Shown: positions 1 through 6,109, numbered from the stretch's first letter. The stretch: DNA of 9,617 bases from Frankiales bacterium (GCA_004299215.1 SCTD01000183.1:1-9617); one strand, 5' to 3'. Translations and numbers: made by a program. Notes: a model not told the origin generated them from the sequence alone.

Positions 1-907
1 CTCCTCCACCGGGCTGCGGCTGCGGCACGTCCAGCCGACCGGCTACGTCGAGCTGACCGGCAGGAGCGGCGGCGGCTCCTCCTGGGTCGGGCAGCACACC
101 CGCGACTGGTCGGACGTCTCGGTGCCCGACCTCGACGGCGAGCTGCGACGCCGGCTCGGCTGGGGCGCGCGCACCGTCGAGCTGCCGGCGGGCAGGTACG
201 AGACGCTGCTCCCACCCTCGGCCGTCGCGGACCTGATGGCCTACGCCTACTGGACGTCGTCCGGGCGCAGCGCCGCCGAGGGGAGGACCGTCTTCTCCCG
301 GGCCGGCGGCGGCACGCGGGTCGGGGAGCACCTCGGCCCGGCGGGCCTGCGGATGTGGAGCGACCCGCACGACCCGGCGCTCGCGACCCAGCCGTTCGCG
401 ACCGCGACGGCCAGCTCGGCGATGACGAGCGTCTTCGACAACGGGCTGCCGCTCGCGAGCACCGACTGGATCCGGGACGGTGCGCTCTCGGCGCTGATCC
501 ACACGCGTGCGTCCGCGCGCGCGAACGGCGTGGCGGCCACGCCGTACGTCCACAACCTCTCGCTCGACGGCGGCGGGACGGCGAGCACCGACGAGCTGGT
601 GGCGAGCACCGGGCGGGGCCTGCTGCTGACCTGCCTGTGGTACATCCGCGAGGTCGACCCGCAGACCCTGCTGCTGACCGGGCTGACCCGGGACGGCGTC
701 TACCTGATCGAGGGCGGCGAGGTCGTCGGCGCGGTGAACAACTTCCGCTGGAACGAGAGCCCGGTCGGTCTGCTCGGGCGGATCAGCGAGATCGGTCGCA
801 GCGAGGCGACGCTGCCGCGTGAGTGGAGCGACGACTTCACCTGGACGCGGATGCCGACGCTGCGGATCCCGGACTTCAACATGAGCTCGGTCAGCCAGGC
901 GAGCTGA
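1..907 (+). CDS. TldE/PmbA-like metallopeptidase-family protein, C-terminal part (5' end outside window)
   Basis: The frame is open from base 2 to a TGA at 905-907, giving 301 residues with no start needed inside the window, so the gene begins upstream. Family members are roughly 450 residues long, so about a third is missing. Recognisable stretches are SSWVGQHTRDW near the window start, FDNGLPLASTDWIRDG in the middle, and the TldD/PmbA C-terminal core LLLTCLWYIREVDPQT followed by GGEVVGAVNNFRWNESPVGLL and a FNMSSVSQ tail. In the family, TldD carries the metal-binding protease motif and TldE/PmbA is its partner; together they trim small peptides and some modified peptide natural products. I see no HExxxH motif in the visible part, which suits TldE, but the part that would decide this is missing. 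A tldD gene would be expected just upstream. The last 17 bases overlap the end of the opposite-strand DUF4192 gene. Confidence 0.85.
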   Translation, partial: SSTGLRLRHVQPTGYVELTGRSGGGSSWVGQHTRDWSDVSVPDLDGELRRRLGWGARTVELPAGRYETLLPPSAVADLMAYAYWTSSGRSAAEGRTVFSRAGGGTRVGEHLGPAGLRMWSDPHDPALATQPFATATASSAMTSVFDNGLPLASTDWIRDGALSALIHTRASARANGVAATPYVHNLSLDGGGTASTDELVASTGRGLLLTCLWYIREVDPQTLLLTGLTRDGVYLIEGGEVVGAVNNFRWNESPVGLLGRISEIGRSEATLPREWSDDFTWTRMPTLRIPDFNMSSVSQAS

Positions 908-1901
908 GCCGCAGCCCACGCCTGGTGGACGTCAGCATCCGGCGCACCTGCCGCGGCGCGATGCCGCCGTCGAACGCGGTCCGGAGCAGGCTCGCCAGGG
1001 AGTACGCCGGGTCGGTCTCGAGCGCGCGGTCCAGCGCGACGTTGACCCGCGAGCCGTCACCCCGCGCGTAGGCGACCCAGGCAAGCAGCGTGCAGACCGG
1101 CGCGTCGAAGGGCGGGACCACCTGCCGCGCGGTCTGCTCCAGCAGCGAGAGCAGGGCGTCGGAGCGGCGCAGCGACCACGTCGCGATCTCGTCGCGGACG
1201 CGGTGGTCGTGCAGGGCGACCGTCAGCGCGGCCGCCTCCGCCAGGTCAACCGGCCTCCCGGATCCCACCGCGTCGAGCAGCCGCCGGGCCTGCCGGACCG
1301 CAGCGACGCAGGCTTCGTCCGGATCTGCCGCCCAGTGCCCGACCCACTGCTCGGCAGCGTCGTCGAGCGCCTGCCCCGCCCGCTCGGCGGCCAGGGACGT
1401 CGGCGCCGCGAGGGAGGCGACGAGCTCCGCGCGGGAGGCCAGCACCGCCCTCCCGGCAAGGGCTCGCTGCGCCTCCACCAGGGTCGGCGGCGGCGGGACG
1501 GGGGTGCCCTCGGCCGGACAGCAGGAGCTGCTGCACTCGTAGGACCACCAGCGGCCGTCCGCGACGTGCAGCGCCTCGTGCACGTCGATGGCGCGGCCGG
1601 CGAGCGCCTCGCCCACCGCCTGCACCAGCTCGGGCCGGCGCTCGTCGGACAGGACCACCACGACGGCCTCGCGCGCGCCGTCCAGGCGCATCCGCTCGGC
1701 GAGCAGGTCGGCCGCTCCGCCCTCGGCGTCCGGCGGAGGCAGGTCGAGCCGGGCGGTGAGCCCGATGCGCCGTCGCTCCCCGCGCAGCGAGAGCAGGACG
1801 AGGCTGTCCTCGGGCGGGAAGCCGCACAGCGACGGCAGGGTGGCGACGATGGCGCCGGGGCTGGACAGGCGGGCGACCGGGCGGTCGGAGCGGGAGGTCA
1901 T
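891..1901 (-). CDS. DUF4192 domain-containing protein
   Basis: This is a 336-residue protein of unknown function. The N-terminus RLSSPGAIVATLPSLCGFPPEDS and the segment GRWWSYECSSSCCPAEGTPV (about residues 116-135, with C123, C127 and C128) are the two hallmarks of the DUF4192 family, which is confined largely to actinobacteria. The frame stays open 74 codons further upstream, but the ATG at 1901 puts the protein start a few residues before the conserved RLSSPG block, as in relatives. The upstream extension is low-complexity Arg/Pro-rich sequence. A GTG at 1922 is an alternative start, but its GGGAGG lies only about 2 bases away. No signal peptide or membrane segment is visible. It converges on the TldE-like gene with a 17-base overlap and diverges from the RsbQ operon. 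No function should be inferred beyond the family name. Confidence 0.85.
   Translation of the reverse strand: MTSRSDRPVARLSSPGAIVATLPSLCGFPPEDSLVLLSLRGERRRIGLTARLDLPPPDAEGGAADLLAERMRLDGAREAVVVVLSDERRPELVQAVGEALAGRAIDVHEALHVADGRWWSYECSSSCCPAEGTPVPPPPTLVEAQRALAGRAVLASRAELVASLAAPTSLAAERAGQALDDAAEQWVGHWAADPDEACVAAVRQARRLLDAVGSGRPVDLAEAAALTVALHDHRVRDEIATWSLRRSDALLSLLEQTARQVVPPFDAPVCTLLAWVAYARGDGSRVNVALDRALETDPAYSLASLLRTAFDGGIAPRQVRRMLTSTRRGLRLSSPG
895..925. terminator. Stem-loop at the tldE/DUF4192 convergent junction, candidate bidirectional terminator
   Basis: CCAGGCG (895-901) pairs perfectly with CGCCTGG (919-925). Inside it a second stem, GCTG (903-906) with CAGC (912-915), encloses the upstream gene's stop codon. 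There is no T-run on either side. It lies exactly where two convergent transcripts must end, which is the main reason for the call. Hairpins are common in DNA this GC-rich. Confidence 0.35.
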
Positions 1902-2032
1902 GCCGTCGACGCTGGAGGGCACGACCTCCCGCGACCAGGGCGGCCGCCGGGCCTGTGGATGGGCCCGGTCCCTGTGGATCCGAGACCGAGCGGGTGTCCG
2001 CGCCCGCCCGGCCGTGGCGGCGTCATGCGGTC

Positions 2033-2073
2033 CCCCGACGGTTCGACGGGTCCTCACGACGTCGAACCGGGGG
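2033..2073. promoter_or_regulatory. Inverted repeat upstream of the rsbQ operon
   Basis: CGGTTCGACG (2039-2048) and CGTCGAACCG (2060-2069) are a perfect 10-bp inverted repeat with an 11-base centre. Allowing a 2-base bulge, CCCC (2033-2036) also pairs with GGGG (2070-2073), extending the stem to 14 bp. It is the only strong dyad in the region between the divergent DUF4192 and rsbQ genes. It could be a repressor or activator operator. It could also be an RNA hairpin, because its right edge contains the G-rich tract that is the only Shine-Dalgarno candidate for rsbQ. I could not identify convincing -10/-35 elements. Confidence 0.5.
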
Positions 2074-2088
2074 CATACCGTGACGGCC

Positions 2089-2889
2089 ATGGACGTGCTG
2101 CGGCGCAACAACGTGACGGTCACCGGACCCGAGGGCGCGCCGCCGATGGTCTTCGCGCACGGCTTCGGGTGCGACCAGCAGATGTGGCGGCACGTCGCGC
2201 CGGTGTTCGAGCCGGGCCACCGCGTCGTGCTCTTCGACCACGTCGGCGCGGGCGGGTCCGACCTGACGGCGTACGACCCGGCTCGCTACAGCAGCCTGGA
2301 CGGCTACGCCCTCGACCTGGTCGAGATCCTCGACGCCCTCGCCCTGGGCCCGGCGGTCGTCGTCGGGCACTCCGTCAGCTCGGTGATCGCCCTGCTGGCC
2401 GCTGCAGACCGGCCGGAGCTGTTCGACCGGCTGGTGCTCGTCGGCCCGAGCCCCCGCTACATCGACGACGAGGGGTACCACGGCGGCTTCAGCCGCGAGG
2501 AGATCGACGAGCTGCTGGCGACGATGGACGACAACTACCTCGGCTGGTCCCAGCACATCGCCCCCGTCATCATGGGCACGCCCGACCGCCCGGGCCTCGG
2601 CGAGGAGCTCACCAGCAGCTTCTGCCGCACCGACCCGGTCATCGCCCGGCGCTTCGCCCGGGCGACCTTCCTGTCCGACAACCGGGCCGACCTCGCTCGC
2701 GTCCGCACGCCCGCGCTGGTCGTCCAGTGCCGCAACGACGTGATCGCCCCGCTCGAGGTCGGCGAGTACGTCCACCAGCACCTGGCCGGCAGCGAGCTCG
2801 TGGTGCTGGACGCCACCGGGCACTGCCCGAACCTCAGCGCGCCGGCCCAGCTCGTCGTCGCCATGCAGGACTACCTGACGCCCGCGTGA
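2089..2889 (+). CDS. rsbQ: RsbQ-type alpha/beta hydrolase, sensor partner of an RsbP-like phosphatase
   Basis: This 266-residue protein aligns along its whole length with Bacillus subtilis RsbQ (about 269 residues): RRNNVTVTG at the start, MVFAHGFGCDQQMW (20-33), LFDHVGAGGSDL, the nucleophile elbow GHSVS (93-97), LVLVGPSPRYI, GWSQHIAPVIMG, FCRTDPVIARRFA, and NDVIAP and GHCPN near the end. The catalytic triad is Ser95, Asp217 and His245. RsbQ is a cytoplasmic hydrolase needed to activate the phosphatase RsbP through its PAS domain, probably by supplying a small hydrophobic ligand; the plant receptors KAI2 and D14 share this fold. The elbow is GHSVS where B. subtilis has GHSVG. I chose the ATG at 2089. 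A GTG at 2080 is also in frame and is better spaced (6 bases) from a GGGGG tract at 2069-2073; it would add three residues. The stop overlaps the next gene's GTG by 4 bases, so translation is probably coupled. Confidence 0.93.
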   Translation: MDVLRRNNVTVTGPEGAPPMVFAHGFGCDQQMWRHVAPVFEPGHRVVLFDHVGAGGSDLTAYDPARYSSLDGYALDLVEILDALALGPAVVVGHSVSSVIALLAAADRPELFDRLVLVGPSPRYIDDEGYHGGFSREEIDELLATMDDNYLGWSQHIAPVIMGTPDRPGLGEELTSSFCRTDPVIARRFARATFLSDNRADLARVRTPALVVQCRNDVIAPLEVGEYVHQHLAGSELVVLDATGHCPNLSAPAQLVVAMQDYLTPA

Positions 2890-4775
2890 GCGCAGCCGCG
2901 GACGCCCCCTGGGACGACGCTCCCTGCGGCCTCGTGACGCTGGCCCGGGACGGCACGGTCCTCGCGGCCAACCGGGTGCTGTGGGAGTGGACGGGCCGCG
3001 CCGCTGACGACGTCGTCGGGAAGGTCCCGCTGAGCGCCCTGCTGTCGGTGGGCGGGCGGATCTACTGGGAGACCCACCTGGCTCCGCTGCTCGAGGTGGA
3101 GGGCCGGGTCGACGAGGTCGCCGTCGAGCTGCGGGTCCGCGACGGCCGGCTGCCGGTACTGCTGACCGCGGTGGTCGGCGGCGACCGCGTGCACGCGGCG
3201 ATCAGCAGCGCGCGCGACCGGATGTCCTACGAGCGGGAGCTGCTGGCTGCGCGGGTGGCCGCCGAGCGCGCGTCGGGTCAGCTGCAGGCGCTGCAGGCGA
3301 CGACCGCCGCGCTGTCACGGGCTCTCGGCGTCGCCGGGGTGGCGCAGGCGCTGCTGGCGGCCGCCGTCGACCAGCTCGGCGCGGCTGCGGCGACGCTGTG
3401 GCTGGCCGACGAGGAGGCACGGCTGGTGCACGGCGCGACCGGCGAGCCACCGGCCGGCCTGCCGTCGTCGGGGGTGCTGCTGAGGGGGGAGTCGGCGGCG
3501 CCGGACGGCGGACGCACGGTCGTGCCGCTGCAGGGCCAGTCGGGACTGCGCGGCGTGCTCTCCCTCGCCCCGCGCACCGACGCTGCCGCCGACCCGCTCG
3601 ACGCGGAGGTGCTCACCGCGGTCGGCCAGCAGGCCGGCCTCGCGCTGGACCGCGCGCAGCTCTACGAGCAGAGCGCGAACGTGGCCCGCGAGCTGCAGCA
3701 CTCGCTGCTCGCGGGGGAACCGCCCGTGGACGAGCGGTTCTCGGTCGCCACCGTCTACCGGCCGGGGGTCGAGCTGCTCGAGGTCGGCGGCGACTTCTAC
3801 GACGTCTTCCTCGCCGCCGAGGGGCTGCTCGCCGTCGTCGTCGGCGACGTCGTCGGACGCGGCCTGGGCGCCGCCAGCGCGATGGGCCAGCTGCGGAGCG
3901 CGGTGCGCGCGGTGGCCGGCCCCGGGGTCGGTCCTGGCCGGCTGCTGACCCGGCTGGACCGCTTCGTCGAGCAGGTCGAGACCGCCGGGATGTCGACGCT
4001 GGCGTACGCCGAGCTCGACCTCGCGACCGGCGTGCTGCGCTACGCCTGCGCCGGTCACCCCCCGCCGCTGCTGCTGCGGACCGGCCAGGACGCCGAGCTG
4101 CTGTGGGAGGGCAGATCGACCCCGCTCGGCGCCTTCGTACGACCGTTGGAGCGCTCCGAGGCCGAGGTGCAGCTGACACCGGGCGACCGGCTGCTGCTGT
4201 GCACCGACGGCCTGTTCGAGCGCCGTGACCGCGAGATCGACGAGGGGCTGGCGCTGGTCGCCCAGGCGACCGAGGGGTCGCACGGCGTGCCGCTCGACGA
4301 GGCGGTGCGGTCCCTGACGTCACGCCTGCTCGCCGACGAGAGCACCCGTGACGACGTGTGCGTGCTGCTGCTGCAGTGGACGGCCGGGGACTTCGACCGG
4401 CACCTGTCGGCCGACCTCACCGGGCTCTCGGCCCTGCGGCACGACCTCGCGGCCTGGCTGGTGGCGCAGGACGTCGCCCCCGGCATCGCCGAGGACCTGG
4501 TGCTGGCGACGTCGGAGGCGCTCGCCAACGCCGCGGAGCACGGCAGCGGCCTGCACCCCGGCGAGCAGGTGCACCTGCGGGTACGGCTGGCCGACGCCGC
4601 CCACGAGACCGCCGAGGTCGTCGTGCAGGTCGCCGACCGCGGCCGATGGCGCACGGGGGCGTCGTCGCACGAGCGCGGTCGCGGGCTCACCATCATCGGC
4701 GCGCTCGTCGACGACGTCACCGTCGACGACCGGGACGGGACGAGGGTCGTGCTCCGGAAGAGGCTCGCACCGTGA
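2886..4775 (+). CDS. rsbP: RsbP-like PAS-GAF-PP2C phosphatase fused to an RsbW-like HATPase domain
   Basis: This 629-residue cytoplasmic protein has four domains. A PAS domain (about 9-110) contains the YWETHLAPLLEVEG stretch seen in RsbP-type PAS domains. A helical linker (about 113-146) precedes a GAF-like domain (about 147-256). A second helix with LQHSLL leads into a SpoIIE/PP2C phosphatase (about 280-498) with the metal ligands in place: EVGGDFYDVF (Asp303), VGDVVGRG (Asp321), CTDGLFE (Asp441) and STRDDV (Asp489/490). A GHKL ATPase domain (about 503-629) has its N-box (SEALANAAEHG; Glu544, Asn548, His552), a DRGRW box and a GRGLTII G-box. PP2C domains of this kind dephosphorylate STAS antagonists, and RsbW-type ATPases phosphorylate them and bind sigma factors. 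Both activities in one chain suggest a self-balancing switch. The GTG at 2886 overlaps the rsbQ stop (GTGA), which fixes the start. B. subtilis RsbP lacks the GAF and ATPase domains. Confidence 0.92.
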   Translation: MSAAADAPWDDAPCGLVTLARDGTVLAANRVLWEWTGRAADDVVGKVPLSALLSVGGRIYWETHLAPLLEVEGRVDEVAVELRVRDGRLPVLLTAVVGGDRVHAAISSARDRMSYERELLAARVAAERASGQLQALQATTAALSRALGVAGVAQALLAAAVDQLGAAAATLWLADEEARLVHGATGEPPAGLPSSGVLLRGESAAPDGGRTVVPLQGQSGLRGVLSLAPRTDAAADPLDAEVLTAVGQQAGLALDRAQLYEQSANVARELQHSLLAGEPPVDERFSVATVYRPGVELLEVGGDFYDVFLAAEGLLAVVVGDVVGRGLGAASAMGQLRSAVRAVAGPGVGPGRLLTRLDRFVEQVETAGMSTLAYAELDLATGVLRYACAGHPPPLLLRTGQDAELLWEGRSTPLGAFVRPLERSEAEVQLTPGDRLLLCTDGLFERRDREIDEGLALVAQATEGSHGVPLDEAVRSLTSRLLADESTRDDVCVLLLQWTAGDFDRHLSADLTGLSALRHDLAAWLVAQDVAPGIAEDLVLATSEALANAAEHGSGLHPGEQVHLRVRLADAAHETAEVVVQVADRGRWRTGASSHERGRGLTIIGALVDDVTVDDRDGTRVVLRKRLAP

Positions 4776-5107
4776 CGGTCGAGAGAGTGGAGGGCCCGGC
4801 CGGCATCACGCTGCTCCGCATCGGCGGTGAGGTCGACATCGTCAGCGCCGGTCCGCTCACGGACGCGGCCACCGCGGCCACCGTCGGCGCCCGCGCGGTC
4901 GTGCTCGACCTGTCGACGGTCACGTTCTTCGACAGCGCGGGGGTGCGCCTCGTCGACCGACTGGCACGTGCCTGCGATCGCAACGGCGCGGGCTTCCGGG
5001 TGCTCGCCCCGACGGGTGGGCGCGCGCGGCGGGTCCTGGACCTCGTGGGGATGGGCGAGGTGCTCGCCTGCGAGGACCTCGACGCGGCGGTCGTCGCGCT
5101 GCAGTAG
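4772..5107 (+). CDS. STAS-domain anti-sigma factor antagonist (RsbV/SpoIIAA-like)
   Basis: This 111-residue protein is a single STAS domain. GGEVDIVSAGPL (18-29) forms the first conserved block, and VVLDLSTVTFFDSAGVRLV (43-61) contains the DSAG phosphoacceptor motif with Ser55 as the expected phosphorylation site. In this family the unphosphorylated form captures an RsbW-type kinase, and the phosphorylated form is released until a PP2C phosphatase resets it. The GTG start overlaps the stop of the phosphatase/kinase gene by 4 bases, and a GAAGAGG at 4757-4763 sits 8 bases upstream as ribosome binding site. The fused kinase and phosphatase upstream are the obvious candidates for modifying it. 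Which sigma factor or other target it controls cannot be read here. Confidence 0.92.
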   Translation: MTVERVEGPAGITLLRIGGEVDIVSAGPLTDAATAATVGARAVVLDLSTVTFFDSAGVRLVDRLARACDRNGAGFRVLAPTGGRARRVLDLVGMGEVLACEDLDAAVVALQ

Positions 5108-5147
5108 GCGCTTGCCGGGACGGCGGATGTCGAGGACAGTTCGGCGT

Positions 5148-5164
5148 ACGGCCCTCGCGGCCGT
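5148..5164 (+). terminator. Weak stem-loop after the STAS gene
   Basis: ACGGCC (5148-5153) and GGCCGT (5159-5164) pair around a 5-base loop, 40 bases after the STAS stop. There is no T-tract. It is offered only as a possible end of the three-gene operon; the chance of a random hairpin this size in such GC-rich sequence is high. Confidence 0.2.
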
Positions 5165-5194
5165 GCTCGGCTCGCGCCACTCGGTGCGCCTCGG

Positions 5195-5213
5195 GCGTGG
5201 CGGACCGCCACGC
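5195..5213. promoter_or_regulatory. Perfect 19-base palindrome just upstream of the small basic-protein gene
   Basis: GCGTGGCGG, a central A, then CCGCCACGC form a perfect dyad ending 5 bases before the AAGGAG ribosome binding site of the gene at 5230. As DNA it could be a protein operator. As RNA it would fold into a 7-bp stem with loop GGACC next to the ribosome binding site. It could also be a factor-independent terminator for the upstream operon, although no T-run follows. Confidence 0.4.
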
Positions 5214-5229
5214 GCAGCAAGGAGCCGTC

Positions 5230-5361
5230 ATGGGCGACAAGTCCCCTCGCCAGCACTCGACCAAGGCGGTCGGCAAGTCCATCAAGGAGAAGCGGGCCGA
5301 CAAGAAGGCCGCGGCGGCCGCCAAGGGCTCGCACGCGTCGGTGGTCCCGCCGGCGCACTAG
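5230..5361 (+). CDS. Small basic hypothetical protein (MGDKSPRQ type)
   Basis: This is a 43-residue protein rich in Lys and Ala. It begins MGDKSPRQHSTKAVGKSIKE and continues through KRADKKAAAAAK to a short neutral tail ending PPAH. The start is well supported: ATG at 5230 with AAGGAG at 5219-5224 and a 5-base spacer. Many actinobacterial genomes carry short proteins starting MGDKSP followed by a GKS(I/L)KEKRA block; I recall no known function. The charge pattern suggests a helix able to bind nucleic acid or ribosomes, but that is inference only. The gene ends on TAG at 5359-5361 and shares the palindrome CTAG with the stop codon of the opposite gene. Confidence 0.8.
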   Translation: MGDKSPRQHSTKAVGKSIKEKRADKKAAAAAKGSHASVVPPAH

Positions 5362-5367
5362 CGCCGG
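5350..5367. terminator. Stem-loop spanning two convergent stop codons
   Basis: CCGGCGC (5350-5356) and GCGCCGG (5361-5367) form a perfect 7-bp GC-only stem around the loop ACTA. The loop and first stem base hold CTAG, which supplies the TAG stop of both convergent genes. The placement strongly suggests a bidirectional transcription end, though there is no T-run. Confidence 0.45.
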
Positions 5368-5699
5368 GAGGCGCAGCCGATGCAGGTCCGTGCCGTCGGG
5401 CGGGCGTCGAGCCGGGCCACGCCGATCGGCTCCCCGCAGCACTCGCACCGGCCGTAGCTGCCGGTCTCCCACTGCGCCAGCGCGCGCTCGATGTCGGCCC
5501 GGCTGCGCTCGAGCTGCTCGACGAGCGCCGCCACCTGCTGGCGCTCGAAGGCGATGGTCGCGCCCTCCGGGTCGTGCTCGTCGTCGGCGTTGGAGTCCTG
5601 CGACGCGGCGACGATCTCGTCGCGCTGCGCGGTCAGGCTGCGCAGCTGTACGGCGTTGTCCGCGAGCGCGGCGTGCAGCCGGGTGCGGGGGTCGGTCAC
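5358..5699 (-). CDS. DksA/TraR-family C4 zinc-finger protein
   Basis: This is a 113-residue protein. An N-terminal helical region (about 5-78) contains the segment SNADDEHDPEGATIAFERQQ and probably forms the coiled coil. The C-terminal finger is YGRCECCGEPIGVARL followed by RPTARTCIGC, with C85, C88, C106 and C109 as zinc ligands and C87 as an extra cysteine. DksA-like proteins enter the RNA polymerase secondary channel and adjust transcription in starvation or stress. The actinobacterial relatives are poorly characterised, and the acidic tip of E. coli DksA cannot be matched residue by residue here. The GTG at 5699 was chosen because GGGAGGA lies 6 bases upstream; an in-frame ATG at 5744 would add 15 Gly/Pro-rich residues and has no such site. 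It is divergent from the dehydratase-like gene, with 77 bases between the starts. Confidence 0.87.
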   Translation of the reverse strand: MTDPRTRLHAALADNAVQLRSLTAQRDEIVAASQDSNADDEHDPEGATIAFERQQVAALVEQLERSRADIERALAQWETGSYGRCECCGEPIGVARLDARPTARTCIGCASRR

Positions 5700-5776
5700 G
5701 TCCGGTCCTCCCGAGGCCTGGTGCTGTCGCCCGTCCGGTGCCACTCTGGAGCCGTCAGCGTCTCCTGGAGGTGCCC

Positions 5777-6100
5777 GTGCGCGCAGTCGTCGATGCCGCG
5801 ACGCGCTCCGCGCGCTACGTGCCGCTCGGCATCGAGGCGCTCGCCGGTGCCCTGCGTGAGCTGCCCGGGTGGCGCTGCGACGGCAACCGGCTGATCCGCA
5901 CCGTGCACCCGCGCGACCTCTGGTCGCTGCTCGAGCAGGTCGTCGCCGTGGAGGACGAGCTCGACCACCACACCGACGTCACCCTCGACAACGGCGGGGT
6001 CACGTTCACGCTCTGGACCCATGTCCGCGACGCCGTGACGCTGGCCGACCTGGAGCTCGCGCGGCGGCTGGACACCATCTCGCGCGCGCTCGAGCGCTGA
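5777..6100 (+). CDS. Pterin-4a-carbinolamine dehydratase-like protein
   Basis: This 107-residue protein resembles 4a-hydroxytetrahydrobiopterin dehydratase (PCD/DCoH), which regenerates the pterin cofactor after aromatic amino acid hydroxylation. Visible matches are LAGALRELPGWRCDGNRLIRTV (22-43), EDELDHHTDVTLDNGGVTFT (59-78) and LWTH (79-82), with the active-site histidines probably His64, His65 and His82. The usual HHP triplet is HHT here, so activity is uncertain. No pterin-dependent hydroxylase is nearby, and many bacteria carry PCD-like proteins with no known partner. The GTG at 5777 has GGAGG (5767-5771) 5 bases upstream; a GTG at 5771 overlaps that site and is unlikely. The stop lies 2 bases from the stop of the helicase on the other strand. 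Confidence 0.82.
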   Translation: MRAVVDAATRSARYVPLGIEALAGALRELPGWRCDGNRLIRTVHPRDLWSLLEQVVAVEDELDHHTDVTLDNGGVTFTLWTHVRDAVTLADLELARRLDTISRALER

Positions 6101-6109
6101 GGTCAGCGC
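6094..6109. terminator. Palindrome centred on two convergent stop codons
   Basis: GCGCTGA (6094-6100) and TCAGCGC (6103-6109) are perfect inverted repeats separated by GG. The TGA ending the dehydratase-like gene and the TCA (TGA on the minus strand) ending the helicase are mirror parts of the two arms. It is a candidate bidirectional terminator, but short and without a T-run. Confidence 0.35.

Noticed and set aside
1952..1979. Two TGTGGAT copies as DnaA boxes of a replication origin
   Set aside because: Only two partial matches exist, one departing from the consensus in its last two bases, with no AT-rich segment and no dnaA or dnaN gene nearby.
1902..2123. N-terminal extension of the DUF4192 protein to an ATG at 2123
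   Set aside because: The extra 74 residues are Arg/Pro-rich with no family similarity and would overlap the start of rsbQ; the conserved family N-terminus begins just after 1901.
1203..2885. Long open extension of the phosphatase frame upstream of 2886
   Set aside because: It runs antisense to the DUF4192 gene and out of frame through rsbQ, gives Arg/Gly/Pro-rich low-complexity sequence, and the GTGA overlap at 2886 precedes the PAS domain at the right distance.
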